Assembly (NCBI GenBank): GCA_023487615.1
Contig: JAMDBH010000138.1
Location: 1-23,301 of the forward strand
From: Gammaproteobacteria bacterium
Lineage (GTDB): Bacteria > Pseudomonadota > Gammaproteobacteria > SURF-13
Length of the DNA: 23,301 bases
Direction of reading: 5' to 3'
Shown here: in pieces, positions 1-6,960 of the stretch
Numbering within the stretch: the stretch's first letter is position 1
How the letters are laid out: each line of letters begins with the position of its first letter
Notes under the pieces: generated by a model
Seen by the model: only the letters and a program-made list of their open reading frames with translations
Told to the model about the DNA's origin: nothing
Databases searched by the model: none
Translations under genes and position numbers: made by a program

Positions 1-917
1 GATCGCTCAAACAGGTGCCTAAAAAACTTGCTATCGTCGGCGGCGGCGCCATCGGTGTCGAGATGGCGCAGATTTTTCAGGATTTCGGCAGCGAGGTCAT
101 GCTGCTCGAAGGCCAGCCGCGTCTGCTCGCCGAAGTCGAGCAGGAGATCGCCAAAAATCTCGCCGAGATTCTGAATAAAGACCCGCACCTTACCGTGCAT
201 GTCTCCGCCAAGGTGCAGGACATCAAGGGCAAGCCCGGCGCGATGAAGTTGAGCTTTGCCGATGCGGAGAATAAAACCCATACGCTGAGCTGCGACTATG
301 TGCTGATGGCCACCGGCAAGCGCCCGGTGTTGGAACCGCTCAAGCTGGACAAGGCCGCTGTCGCGGTCGAGAATGGCGTGATTAAGGCCGATGCGCGCTG
401 CCGCACCAATGTGCCGCACATCTTCGCGGCGGGCGACGTGATTGGCGGCTACATGCTCGCGCACACCGCAGGCACGCAGGGGCGTGTGGCGGCGGCGAAC
501 ATCATCGGCGCAGACGCCAGATACAATCAGGACAAGGACTGCGGCGTGATCTTCACGCGCCCGCAGGCCGCGTTTGTCGGCTTGTCCGTGGAGCAGGCCA
601 AGGCCAAAAACATAGACGCCGTCGAAGTCAAAGTGCCCATGAGCATCGACGCCAAGGCCATGATTACCGATGAGACGCTGGGCCTGATTAAGCTCGTTGC
701 CGACAAGAAAACGCGCCGCATCATCGGCGTGCATTTTCTCGCCGACCACGCCGACACTTTAATCGGCGAAGCGGTGATGATGGTGGCGGGTGACATGACG
801 CTGGAACAGGTCGCGCACGCCATCCATCCGCATCCCACGCAAACCGAACTGTTCGGCGACATGGCCCGGCGTTTGTTGTCGCGCCTGCGGCGTACGGAAA
901 AAGTGGCCGCCAAGTAG
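1..917 (+). CDS. Dihydrolipoamide dehydrogenase/mercuric reductase-like flavoprotein, C-terminal part (5' truncated by window edge)
   Basis: This is the C-terminal part of a class I FAD-dependent pyridine nucleotide-disulfide oxidoreductase. The reading frame is open to the left edge (codons from position 3 read SLKQVPKKLAIVGGGAIG), so the GTG at 15 is not the true start and the N-terminal FAD domain with the redox CxxxxC lies outside. Visible parts are the NAD(P)H-binding GGGAIGVE loop, the second FAD motif TNVPHIFAAGDV, and a C-terminal dimerization domain with HPHPTQTE. The His and Glu of that motif match the catalytic dyad of dihydrolipoamide dehydrogenases. The paired C-terminal cysteines typical of MerA are absent, so a dehydrogenase-like role is more likely than mercuric reduction. 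The substrate cannot be settled without the N-terminus. The gene is followed by a REP-like hairpin. Confidence 0.8.
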   Translation, partial: SLKQVPKKLAIVGGGAIGVEMAQIFQDFGSEVMLLEGQPRLLAEVEQEIAKNLAEILNKDPHLTVHVSAKVQDIKGKPGAMKLSFADAENKTHTLSCDYVLMATGKRPVLEPLKLDKAAVAVENGVIKADARCRTNVPHIFAAGDVIGGYMLAHTAGTQGRVAAANIIGADARYNQDKDCGVIFTRPQAAFVGLSVEQAKAKNIDAVEVKVPMSIDAKAMITDETLGLIKLVADKKTRRIIGVHFLADHADTLIGEAVMMVAGDMTLEQVAHAIHPHPTQTELFGDMARRLLSRLRRTEKVAAK

Positions 918-940
918 ATCGAATGCAGGTTATTTATTGA

Positions 941-976
941 CCCCTCTCCCCTTGGGGAGAAGGCAGGGATGAGGGG
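941..976. repeat. REP-like palindrome between the flavoprotein gene and argG
   Basis: TCTCCCC (945-951) and GGGGAGA (954-960) form a perfect 7-bp stem around TT, followed by a G-rich tail ending gaggggtgg. The same layout (C-rich arm, short loop, G-rich arm, then a GGGTG-type tail) recurs twice near 7654-7756, so this is one copy of a local REP-like family. It may also act as a transcript end for the upstream gene, although no T tract follows. Confidence 0.6.
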
Positions 977-1009
977 TGGTGAAGCTCAAGTGAAGGAATC
1001 ATATTTTAT

Positions 1010-2227
1010 ATGTCTGATGTGAAAAAAGTCGTACTCGCCTACTCCGGGGGTCTTGATACCTCCGTCATCCTCAAGTGGCTGCAGGAGAATTACCACTGTG
1101 AGGTGGTGACATTCACCGCCGACATCGGTCAAGGCGAAGAGGTCGAGCCCGCGCGGGTCAAGGCCAAGGCGGCGGGGGTTAAGGAAATCTATATCGACGA
1201 TCTGCGCGAGGAGTTCGCGCGCGATTTCGTATTTCCAATGTTCCGCGCCAATGCGATTTACGAGGGCGAGTACCTGCTCGGAACCTCCATCGCGCGGCCC
1301 TTGATTGCCAAGCGCCAGATCGAGATCGCCAATCAAACCGGTGCGGACGCGGTGTCACATGGCGCGACAGGGAAGGGTAACGACCAGGTGCGTTTTGAGT
1401 TGGGTTACTACGCACTCAAACCCGATGTGCATGTGATCGCGCCGTGGCGGGAGTGGGATTTGACATCGCGTGAAAAATTGCTGACCTATGCGGAGCAACA
1501 CGGTATTCCCGTAGAGATGAAGCGCGGGAAAAAATCGCCGTATTCGATGGATGCCAATCTGCTGCATATCTCTTATGAAGGCGGGGTGTTGGAAGATCCA
1601 TGGGCCGAGGCGGAAGAAGATATGTGGCGCTGGACGGTATCACCGGAGAAAGCGCCCGACAAGGCGACGTATCTTGAGTTGACTTATGCCAGGGGTGATA
1701 TCGCCGCTATTAATGGCGAGGCGATGACGCCGGCCAAGGTGCTGGAGACGTTGAACCGCATCGGCGGCGCGAATGGCATCGGCCGGCTGGATATCGTCGA
1801 GAACCGTTACATCGGCATGAAGTCGCGCGGCTGTTACGAAACGCCGGGCGGCACCATCATGCTCAAGGCGCACCGCGCCATTGAGTCCATTACGCTGGAC
1901 CGGGAGGTCGCGCATCTCAAGGATGAATTGATGCCGCGCTACGCGAGCCTGATCTACAACGGTTACTGGTGGAGCCCGGAGCGCAAGCTCATGCAGCAGA
2001 TGATTGATGCATCACAGGCCACGGTCAACGGCACGGTGCGGGTGAAGCTTTATAAAGGTAATGTCACGGTAGCCGGGCGCAAATCCGCAACCGACAGCCT
2101 GTTTGACGCCAGCATCGCCACCTTCGAGGACGACGCCGGCGCCTACAATCAAGCCGATGCCGGCGGGTTCATCAAATTAAACGCCTTGCGCATGCGCATT
2201 GCGGAAAAGCTGAGGAAGAAAAAATGA
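1010..2227 (+). CDS. argG: Argininosuccinate synthase
   Basis: ArgG joins citrulline and aspartate using ATP to give argininosuccinate, the penultimate step of arginine biosynthesis, in the cytoplasm. The 405-residue length is normal for the family. The N-type ATP pyrophosphatase P-loop AYSGGLDTS lies at residues 10-18, and [15 protein letters not shown] and the [12 protein letters not shown] segment are also typical. The ATG at 1010 is preceded by GAAGGA (992-997), a somewhat long 12-nt spacing. The stop codon overlaps the next start as ATGA (2224-2227), so ppnP is probably translationally coupled. No attenuator or operator is evident upstream, only the REP-like hairpin at 941-976. Confidence 0.97.
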   Translation: MSDVKKVVLAYSGGLDTSVILKWLQENYHCEVVTFTADIGQGEEVEPARVKAKAAGVKEIYIDDLREEFARDFVFPMFRANAIYEGEYLLGTSIARPLIAKRQIEIANQTGADAVSHGATGKGNDQVRFELGYYALKPDVHVIAPWREWDLTSREKLLTYAEQHGIPVEMKRGKKSPYSMDANLLHISYEGGVLEDPWAEAEEDMWRWTVSPEKAPDKATYLELTYARGDIAAINGEAMTPAKVLETLNRIGGANGIGRLDIVENRYIGMKSRGCYETPGGTIMLKAHRAIESITLDREVAHLKDELMPRYASLIYNGYWWSPERKLMQQMIDASQATVNGTVRVKLYKGNVTVAGRKSATDSLFDASIATFEDDAGAYNQADAGGFIKLNALRMRIAEKLRKKK

Positions 2228-2532
2228 GTTTCAAGAACGTCGAAGTCAAGAAAAAGGCCAATATCTATCATGGTGGCAATGTGACCAGTCGCACCGTCAT
2301 CACTACAGACGGGAAGCGTCTGACGCTGGGCGTGATGCTGCCTGGCGCCTATAGTTTTAATACCGATGAGCCAGAGGTGATCGAACTGACACAAGGAAAA
2401 TGCCGAATTAAAATCGGCGATGCCGGAAAGTGGAGCGATTACAGTGCGGGCCAAAAATTTTCAATACCGGCCAAGACAAGGTTCGATATCGAAGTGACGG
2501 AGCTAGTGGACTATGTCTGTCATTTTGGGTGA
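2224..2532 (+). CDS. ppnP: Pyrimidine/purine nucleoside phosphorylase PpnP (YaiE family)
   Basis: A 102-residue protein matching the small cupin-like YaiE/DUF1255 family, whose E. coli member PpnP phosphorolyses a broad range of nucleosides to base plus ribose-1-phosphate. Recognisable stretches are the middle [19 protein letters not shown], then [16 protein letters not shown] and the ending LVDYVCHFG, corresponding to GVMVEGEYTFSTAEPEE and TSYLCRY in E. coli. It is about eight residues longer than the E. coli protein at the N-terminus. The ATG overlaps the argG stop by 4 nt, so the two genes share a transcript. The functional link between arginine synthesis and nucleoside salvage is not obvious. 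A hairpin-rich segment begins directly after the stop. Confidence 0.9.
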   Translation: MSFKNVEVKKKANIYHGGNVTSRTVITTDGKRLTLGVMLPGAYSFNTDEPEVIELTQGKCRIKIGDAGKWSDYSAGQKFSIPAKTRFDIEVTELVDYVCHFG

Positions 2533-2660
2533 GCCGCGAAGCGGCGACCGTTTGGCAGGATTGCCAAACGGCACCGCTGAAAGCGGCCCCGAAGCGGCGT
2601 AAGCCGCGAGGGTGATGTACAGGAAGTTCATCATGACCGACACGCCATGGATGGCGTGGC
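2533..2660. repeat. Cluster of consecutive hairpins (REP/BIME-like) after ppnP
   Basis: Five inverted repeats occur in tandem: GCCGC/GCGGC (2533-2545), CCGTTTGGCA/TGCCAAACGG with a GGAT loop (2548-2571, perfect 10-bp stem), CCGCT/AGCGG (2574-2586), GCGGC/GCCGC (2594-2607), and CACGCCAT/ATGGCGTG (2641-2658, perfect 8-bp arms around GG). Between the last two lies a weaker hairpin around 2613-2630. No credible reading frame covers this gap. It may terminate the argG-ppnP transcript, but the regular GNA-type loops suggest a composite repetitive element rather than a simple terminator. Confidence 0.65.
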
Positions 2661-2757
2661 TGGGGCAAGATAGTACGATGCAGTAACGCCATGGAAGGCA
2701 AAGAAACAGTTTGATAATGTAGTGAGCGTGGTAGCCGGTATTCACGGAGGTGCTGAT

Positions 2758-2988
2758 ATGGAACCCAATGCACAACCCCAGAAACCTAAGATTTTTTGTC
2801 TTCCCAATGGTCCTTATTACTATTTCACCGATTTTACCCCGCATGTTATAGAAGGTATTCAAAACTCAAAGGGGGAGCCGCGCTCGACCGTGCGCGGGGT
2901 AGCCCTGTGCCGTTGCGGGGGCTCCAACAACAAGCCGTTTTGTGATGGAACGCACTGGCATATAAATTTCAAAGACGAGAAAAACTAG
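2758..2988 (+). CDS. CDGSH-type iron-sulfur domain protein
   Basis: A 76-residue soluble protein with one CDGSH iron-sulfur motif near the C-terminus, CRCGGSNNKPFCDGTH. It supplies the three cysteines and one histidine that bind a redox-active [2Fe-2S] cluster in this family. Residues 8-40 (PKIFCLPNGPYYYF and following) match the usual N-terminal part of stand-alone bacterial CDGSH proteins. The ATG at 2758 is chosen over an in-frame start at 2722 because GGAGG (2746-2750) sits 7 nt upstream and the longer N-terminus has no family support. Its partner and function are unknown; electron transfer or cluster handling are the general ideas for the family. It is flanked by a hairpin cluster and an AT-rich gap, so it is probably monocistronic. 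Confidence 0.85.
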   Translation: MEPNAQPQKPKIFCLPNGPYYYFTDFTPHVIEGIQNSKGEPRSTVRGVALCRCGGSNNKPFCDGTHWHINFKDEKN

Positions 2989-3049
2989 CTTCTTGAATCA
3001 GTGAAACCCCAGATTAAAATTTATACTGAGTCTAAACATAACTCTTGGC

Positions 3050-3079
3050 TTGACTATTGCAATCATTATCAGGTAAATA
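3050..3079 (+). promoter_or_regulatory. Candidate promoter overlapped by a Fur-box-like sequence, upstream of pbpG
   Basis: In the AT-rich 209-nt gap between the CDGSH gene and pbpG, TTGACT (3050-3055) is followed after 18 nt by TAAATA (3074-3079). Overlapping it, positions 3052-3070 match the 19-bp Fur consensus at 14 of 19 positions, with a perfect right half ATTATCA (3065-3071) and a poor left half. Both calls are by eye and weak. Confidence 0.3.
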
Positions 3080-3197
3080 GCATGTAGTGTTAATGTAGAG
3101 TCAAATTTTACTAAGTAATACGGCAGTCTTGCGGTAAGATTTTAGGGGCGATGCCAAGGTTCAACTACTAAATGATAACCATAAAGATAACCAAAAA

Positions 3198-4079
3198 ATG
3201 AACAAGATAATAAGCCGATCCATTGCGGTATTCATCCTTACCGGCCTGTTTAGTATTGCCTTTGCGAAAGAGGCGGCGAAGTATCAGAGTTCAGATGACC
3301 TGCCGCTGAGTCTGGCGGCGAGCCAGGCGATAATCGTAGATCAAATCACCGGAGAGACCCTTTACGCCAAGGATGCGGACGCTCAAAAGCCCATCGCCTC
3401 GATCACCAAACTTATGACTGCGATGGTCACCTTGGATGCAAAACTGTCACTCCGCCAAAAGCTCCAGGTTACAGATGAGGACGTTGACACGCTGCGTCAC
3501 TCACGTTCGCGGCTTGCGGTCGGCCGCATCCTCACCCGAGGCCAGCTTTTGCAGTTGGCCCTGATGTCGTCGGAGAACCGCGCCGCTTCGGCCTTGGCGC
3601 GCAAATATCCGCGCGGTTACGACGCATTCATCGCGGCGATGAATGCTAAGGCCAAGTCCCTGGGCATGATGGATACCCATTTTGAAGACGCCACCGGCCT
3701 GAGCGACGGCAATGTCTCTACCGCGCAAGATCTGGTCAAACTGGTGCAGGCTGGTTATCAGTATCCTTTAATACGTAAAATCACCACTACCGCCAGATAC
3801 GATCTGGAGCAAGGCCGCGTCGTCAAATACAAAAACACCAACCCGCTCTTTAAGGATAAAACATGGCAGATAGGCCTCAGCAAAACAGGTTATATCAAAC
3901 CGTCAGGTCATTGCCTGGTGATGCAGACTCAACTGGTGCGGCCACTCATCGTGGTGCTGCTCGATGCCGCGGGGAAGTCCAGTATCGCCGCGGATTCCAG
4001 GCGTATAAGGAAATGGATAATGACCAGCTTGGCGAGTAATAAACTGGCCGCCAATAAAGACTTAACCCTTCGTAACTGA
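3198..4079 (+). CDS. pbpG: D-alanyl-D-alanine endopeptidase, PBP7-type serine hydrolase
   Basis: A periplasmic low-molecular-weight penicillin-binding protein of the S11 family that cleaves D-Ala-meso-DAP cross-links in peptidoglycan. All three active-site motifs are present: SITK (Ser68-Lys71), SEN (125-127) and KTG (229-231). Residues 1-23 form a signal peptide (hydrophobic IAVFILTGLFSIAFA, then AK). At 293 residues it has the PbpG length and lacks the C-terminal amphipathic domain of DacA-type carboxypeptidases, and SSENRAASALAR is characteristic of PbpG. No clear Shine-Dalgarno precedes the ATG, but the signal peptide supports this start. It stands alone in an AT-rich context and converges with recJ, 38 nt apart, with no obvious terminator between them. 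Confidence 0.92.
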   Translation: MNKIISRSIAVFILTGLFSIAFAKEAAKYQSSDDLPLSLAASQAIIVDQITGETLYAKDADAQKPIASITKLMTAMVTLDAKLSLRQKLQVTDEDVDTLRHSRSRLAVGRILTRGQLLQLALMSSENRAASALARKYPRGYDAFIAAMNAKAKSLGMMDTHFEDATGLSDGNVSTAQDLVKLVQAGYQYPLIRKITTTARYDLEQGRVVKYKNTNPLFKDKTWQIGLSKTGYIKPSGHCLVMQTQLVRPLIVVLLDAAGKSSIAADSRRIRKWIMTSLASNKLAANKDLTLRN

Positions 4080-4117
4080 GTTTTCCCACCTTACTCTCGA
4101 TCATGTTTGGCTGGGCT

Positions 4118-5887
4118 TTATACAGTCTCGAGATGCTCGATCAACAATTGTAAACTGCGCTGGCCACGGTACTCGTTGACATCGAGACGGTAGGCAATAT
4201 GGAGGCGTGAAGCGTAAGGCGTGAGGGGTGAGGCGTTAAATGCTATGGCATCAAATATTCTTGAATCGTCCGGGTAGCGCAAGACCAACTTAAGGTGCTT
4301 GTCGCCCACGATACGCTGGCTCACGACCTCGAAGATCCCATCAAACAGCGGTTCGGGAAATCCCTGACCCCACGGCCCTGCACCGCGCAGGGCTTCGGCC
4401 AGTTCCAATTGCAACTCGTCGGCTGATAAGTCGCCGTCGCTCGACATCACTCTTTGCAGTTCAGTTTCAGTGAGATGCTTGCGCACCTCGCGGTCAAAGG
4501 CGGCGCAGAAGGCGTCATAATCCGCGCGCCGCAAGGTGAGGCCCGCTGCCATCGCGTGACCGCCAAACTTGGTGAGCAAACCAGGATGTTGTGCGGCCAC
4601 GCTGTCCAGCGCATCGCGGATGTGCAGTCCCTCCACAGAACGCGCAGAGCCCTTGATCTCGTGCTCGTTGCTTAACGCGAAGGCGATTACCGGCCGGTGG
4701 GTGCGCTCCTTGATGCGCCCCGCGAGGATACCGATGACACCCTGATGCCAATCGGGATCGAACAGACAGAGTCCATAGGGCAGCGCGTCGTTATTATCGA
4801 GGCGCATCGTCTTCAGCACGTCCAAGGCCTGTATCTGCATCTCGCTCTCAATGCTGCGCCGCTCACGATTCAGCTCATCAAGCCGTTGCGCCATAGTAAG
4901 CGCTTGACCGTAATCATCGCAAAGCAAACATTCGATGCCGAGCGACATATCCTCCAACCGGCCGGCAGCATTCAGTCTCGGCGCCAAGGCGAAAGCGAGG
5001 TCGCCGGCGGTGAGACGATTTTGCTGACGCTGGGAGACTTCGATGAGGGCGCGCAGGCCGGCTTGACAACGGCCCTCCCGGATGCGGGCCAAGCCTTGCG
5101 CGACCAGCACGCGATTGTTGTGATCGAGCACGACGACGTCGGCGACCGTACCAAGCGCGACCAGATCCAGCAACTGCGCAAGATTCGGTTCTGGGATATT
5201 TTTTTGTGACGTACAGGGAAGAACTAATGCCGCGGGAGGCAGGACGCCGGGAGCGGCCGAAAACCAACCGTTGGCGCGCAACTGAGTGCGCAGCGCCAGC
5301 ATCACGTAGAAAATCACCCCGACGCCGGCAAGGTGTTTACTGGGGAATTCGTCACCCGGCTGATTGGGATTGACGATGGCGTCGGCGGCGGGTAACAGCG
5401 CGCCGGGTAAATGATGGTCCGTAATCAATACCTGTATACCGAGCTGTTTGGCGCGCGCAACGCCTTCCATACTGGAGATGCCATTGTCTACCGTGATGAT
5501 CAGATCAGGCTGCTGCTGCGCCGCGACATTTACGATCTCCGGCGTAAGACCATAACCGAACTCAAAACGGTTGGGCACGACGTAGCGCACATCCTGTGCC
5601 CCCATGAGCCGCAATGCCCGCACACCGAGCGCGCAACTGGTCGCGCCATCGGCATCGAAATCAGCCACGAACAGGATGCGCTGTTGTTTCTGCAAGGCAT
5701 CGCTCAGCAACTGCACAGCTTGCTGCATGCCACGCAGCGCCGAGGGTGGCTGGAGCTGTTCCAGTCCATATTGGAGTTCTTCCACGCGCTTTATCTTGCG
5801 TGCCGCATAGACACGCGCGACCACCGGGTGCAAATTCTCCGGTAATGGGAAGGGCAGGGGTGCAGTAGTTTGTCTTAAAATCTTCAC
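4118..5887 (-). CDS. recJ: Single-stranded-DNA-specific exonuclease RecJ (carries an in-frame insertion)
   Basis: RecJ degrades single-stranded DNA 5' to 3' in RecF-pathway recombination, mismatch repair and base excision repair. The DHH phosphoesterase motifs are clear: DFDADGATS, VDNGISS and TDHHLPG, then the DHHA1 motif KFGGHAMAAGL. I chose the GTG at 5887 (start VKILRQTTAP) because it matches the family N-terminus and lies 8 nt after the upstream stop. An in-frame ATG at 5932 would add 15 residues and overlap the RpfE-like gene. The 589-residue protein has about 17 extra residues after GWF (SAAPGVLPPAALVLPC and on), encoded by a repeat element at 5206-5256. In E. coli RecJ the corresponding segment is only three residues. 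Near the 3' end the gene contains a heptanucleotide repeat (4205-4239). Confidence 0.96.
   Translation of the reverse strand: MKILRQTTAPLPFPLPENLHPVVARVYAARKIKRVEELQYGLEQLQPPSALRGMQQAVQLLSDALQKQQRILFVADFDADGATSCALGVRALRLMGAQDVRYVVPNRFEFGYGLTPEIVNVAAQQQPDLIITVDNGISSMEGVARAKQLGIQVLITDHHLPGALLPAADAIVNPNQPGDEFPSKHLAGVGVIFYVMLALRTQLRANGWFSAAPGVLPPAALVLPCTSQKNIPEPNLAQLLDLVALGTVADVVVLDHNNRVLVAQGLARIREGRCQAGLRALIEVSQRQQNRLTAGDLAFALAPRLNAAGRLEDMSLGIECLLCDDYGQALTMAQRLDELNRERRSIESEMQIQALDVLKTMRLDNNDALPYGLCLFDPDWHQGVIGILAGRIKERTHRPVIAFALSNEHEIKGSARSVEGLHIRDALDSVAAQHPGLLTKFGGHAMAAGLTLRRADYDAFCAAFDREVRKHLTETELQRVMSSDGDLSADELQLELAEALRGAGPWGQGFPEPLFDGIFEVVSQRIVGDKHLKLVLRYPDDSRIFDAIAFNASPLTPYASRLHIAYRLDVNEYRGQRSLQLLIEHLETV
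4205..4239. repeat. Five-unit heptanucleotide tandem repeat inside recJ
   Basis: On the + strand, five consecutive 7-mers read gcgtgaa, gcgtaag, gcgtgag, gggtgag and gcgttaa, a degenerate GCGTRAR series. They encode the SPLTPYASRL part of RecJ on the minus strand. Because 7 is not a multiple of 3, gain or loss of a unit would shift the frame of the last 30 or so codons. Confidence 0.6.
5206..5256 (+). repeat. Intragenic repeat element, copy A (in recJ)
   Basis: The core begins GTGACGTACAGGGA and ends GCGGGAGGCA (5206-5241). It matches copy B at 33 of 36 positions and copy C at 30 of 36, and the similarity to copy C continues for about 15 nt into gacgccgggagcg. Relative to recJ it is in antisense orientation and encodes an extra PPAALVLPCTS segment, while flanking residues align normally with RecJ. 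Confidence 0.8.
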
Positions 5888-5895
5888 AGATAGGG

Positions 5896-6960
5896 TTACC
5901 GATAGAATGCGAGCGGCCGCCTCCGCCGCCACCAGCGGCCAAGCAATGAGCGGTTAACGTGAAAAACGTTCCCGTGGCCAACATATAAAGACAAACTTTT
6001 TAACATGCGTCCGCGTAACGCCGCACAGAGCGGTGCGGCCCACTGTGTATTAAAGCGCTCGGCAGTCGCTTCCGGCGCCCTGCCTCCCGCGACATTAATA
6101 CGTCCCTGTATGTCAAAATCAGGTTCCAGGCGCTGCATCACTATCAGATGCTCGCCCGGAGCGTTGGCGAGATTCAACCACTTCTGCGCACCGGAGGGCA
6201 GCGCGGCGTGGGGTGTGCCTACCAGTTTTGCAAGACCCACAGCCAGCGGTTCATCGCTCCATACCTTGGTAAAGCGAGACGGTTCGGCGGCCGGTAATGT
6301 CCCCCCTCCCCAGAACCAAAGACTATTTATCGGCAATTCACCGCGCGCCTCGCGCGCTTGATTGATGCCACTCTCGTGCAGCGCCATCTGCGCTTCGTTT
6401 AACAGGCTGCGCCAATGTTTTGCATCGGGTAAATAGGCGTGGATGTCATGGCCGAGGACTTCGTGGAGCGAGCGGAAAACTACATAGGGATTTTCTCTAA
6501 GGTGCAAATACCAGCGTTTGGGATGAGGTATTTCGAGCTTCATCCCCGCTGTTTCGAACAGGGGGCGTAAGATTTCTCCCAGTGCGGCGGCCTCATCTTG
6601 CTGTATGTTCAGATAGTCATTCCCCAGCATGATGACGCGAGCATTGTCGGTCTGTAAGTAAACCGGATCAGCCCGCAGCAGCCAGTCTTCGGGTTTCCGA
6701 TCTGTATCCGCCAGATAGGTCACCGCAGCCGTAGGGAGAGGAACAGCCGGGGATGATATAAATAATGTAAAGAGTAATTCCTCAGGATTATTCGCTGCCT
6801 TTTCTCGCTCTCCGCGCGCCAGCAATAACTCCAGTTCCAAAGCGCGTGGCTGTGTATCCGGGACGGCCTTGTCCAGTGACGTACAGGGATGTACTAATGT
6901 CGCGGGAGGCACGACCAGGTCGGGAACGACGAGGGTAAGCCGCCGATTGAGTGATTCCAT
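5896..6960 (-). CDS. RpfE-like conserved protein (COG4255-type, phosphoglycerate-mutase-like)
   Basis: A 354-residue soluble protein that I associate with the family annotated as RpfE or as cofactor-independent phosphoglycerate mutase-like in Xanthomonas and other gamma/betaproteobacteria, where it also neighbours recJ. Family features are the central block PKRWYLHL, LHEVLGHDIHAYLP and the hallmark PINSLWFWGGG, and the C-terminal RWWRRRRPL. No signal peptide or membrane segment is visible, and its reaction is not established. It starts directly after the O-methyltransferase stop and ends 8 nt before the recJ GTG, so the three are probably co-transcribed. It carries two copies of the repeat element in opposite orientations: copy B near the N-terminus (VPPATLVHPCTS) and copy C near the C-terminus (DIQGRINVAGGRA). 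Confidence 0.7.
   Translation of the reverse strand: MESLNRRLTLVVPDLVVPPATLVHPCTSLDKAVPDTQPRALELELLLARGEREKAANNPEELLFTLFISSPAVPLPTAAVTYLADTDRKPEDWLLRADPVYLQTDNARVIMLGNDYLNIQQDEAAALGEILRPLFETAGMKLEIPHPKRWYLHLRENPYVVFRSLHEVLGHDIHAYLPDAKHWRSLLNEAQMALHESGINQAREARGELPINSLWFWGGGTLPAAEPSRFTKVWSDEPLAVGLAKLVGTPHAALPSGAQKWLNLANAPGEHLIVMQRLEPDFDIQGRINVAGGRAPEATAERFNTQWAAPLCAALRGRMLKSLSLYVGHGNVFHVNRSLLGRWWRRRRPLAFYR
6063..6115 (-). repeat. Intragenic repeat element, copy C (in the RpfE-like gene, inverted)
   Basis: Read on the minus strand it begins TTGACATACAGGGACGT and ends GCGGGAGGCA, matching copy B at 32 of 36 core positions and sharing a further stretch with copy A. It lies in the opposite orientation to copies A and B and so encodes a different in-frame peptide, DIQGRINVAGGRA. 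A hairpin stem of copy B (GTACA/TGTAC) is kept here as ATAC/GTAT, a paired base change. Confidence 0.78.
6876..6911 (+). repeat. Intragenic repeat element, copy B (in the RpfE-like gene)
   Basis: The 36-bp core GTGACGTACAGGGATGT through GCGGGAGGCA is the best-preserved copy, with a GTACA-GGGA-TGTAC hairpin nested within GAC/GTC. On the gene strand it encodes PPATLVHPCTS in the same frame as copy A encodes PPAALVLPCTS. It falls just after the predicted first beta strand (LTLVVPDL) of the protein. Confidence 0.8.

Noticed and set aside
2430..2615. A 61-codon + strand frame overlapping the end of ppnP
   Set aside because: It runs through the hairpin cluster, has no family resemblance and no ribosome site.
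4454..5845. Several open frames of 70-170 codons antisense to recJ, and similar ones opposite yoaA, nrtA, aspA, cysG and nagZ
   Set aside because: They lie opposite strongly supported genes, lack ribosome sites and recognisable families, and are expected in G+C-rich coding DNA.
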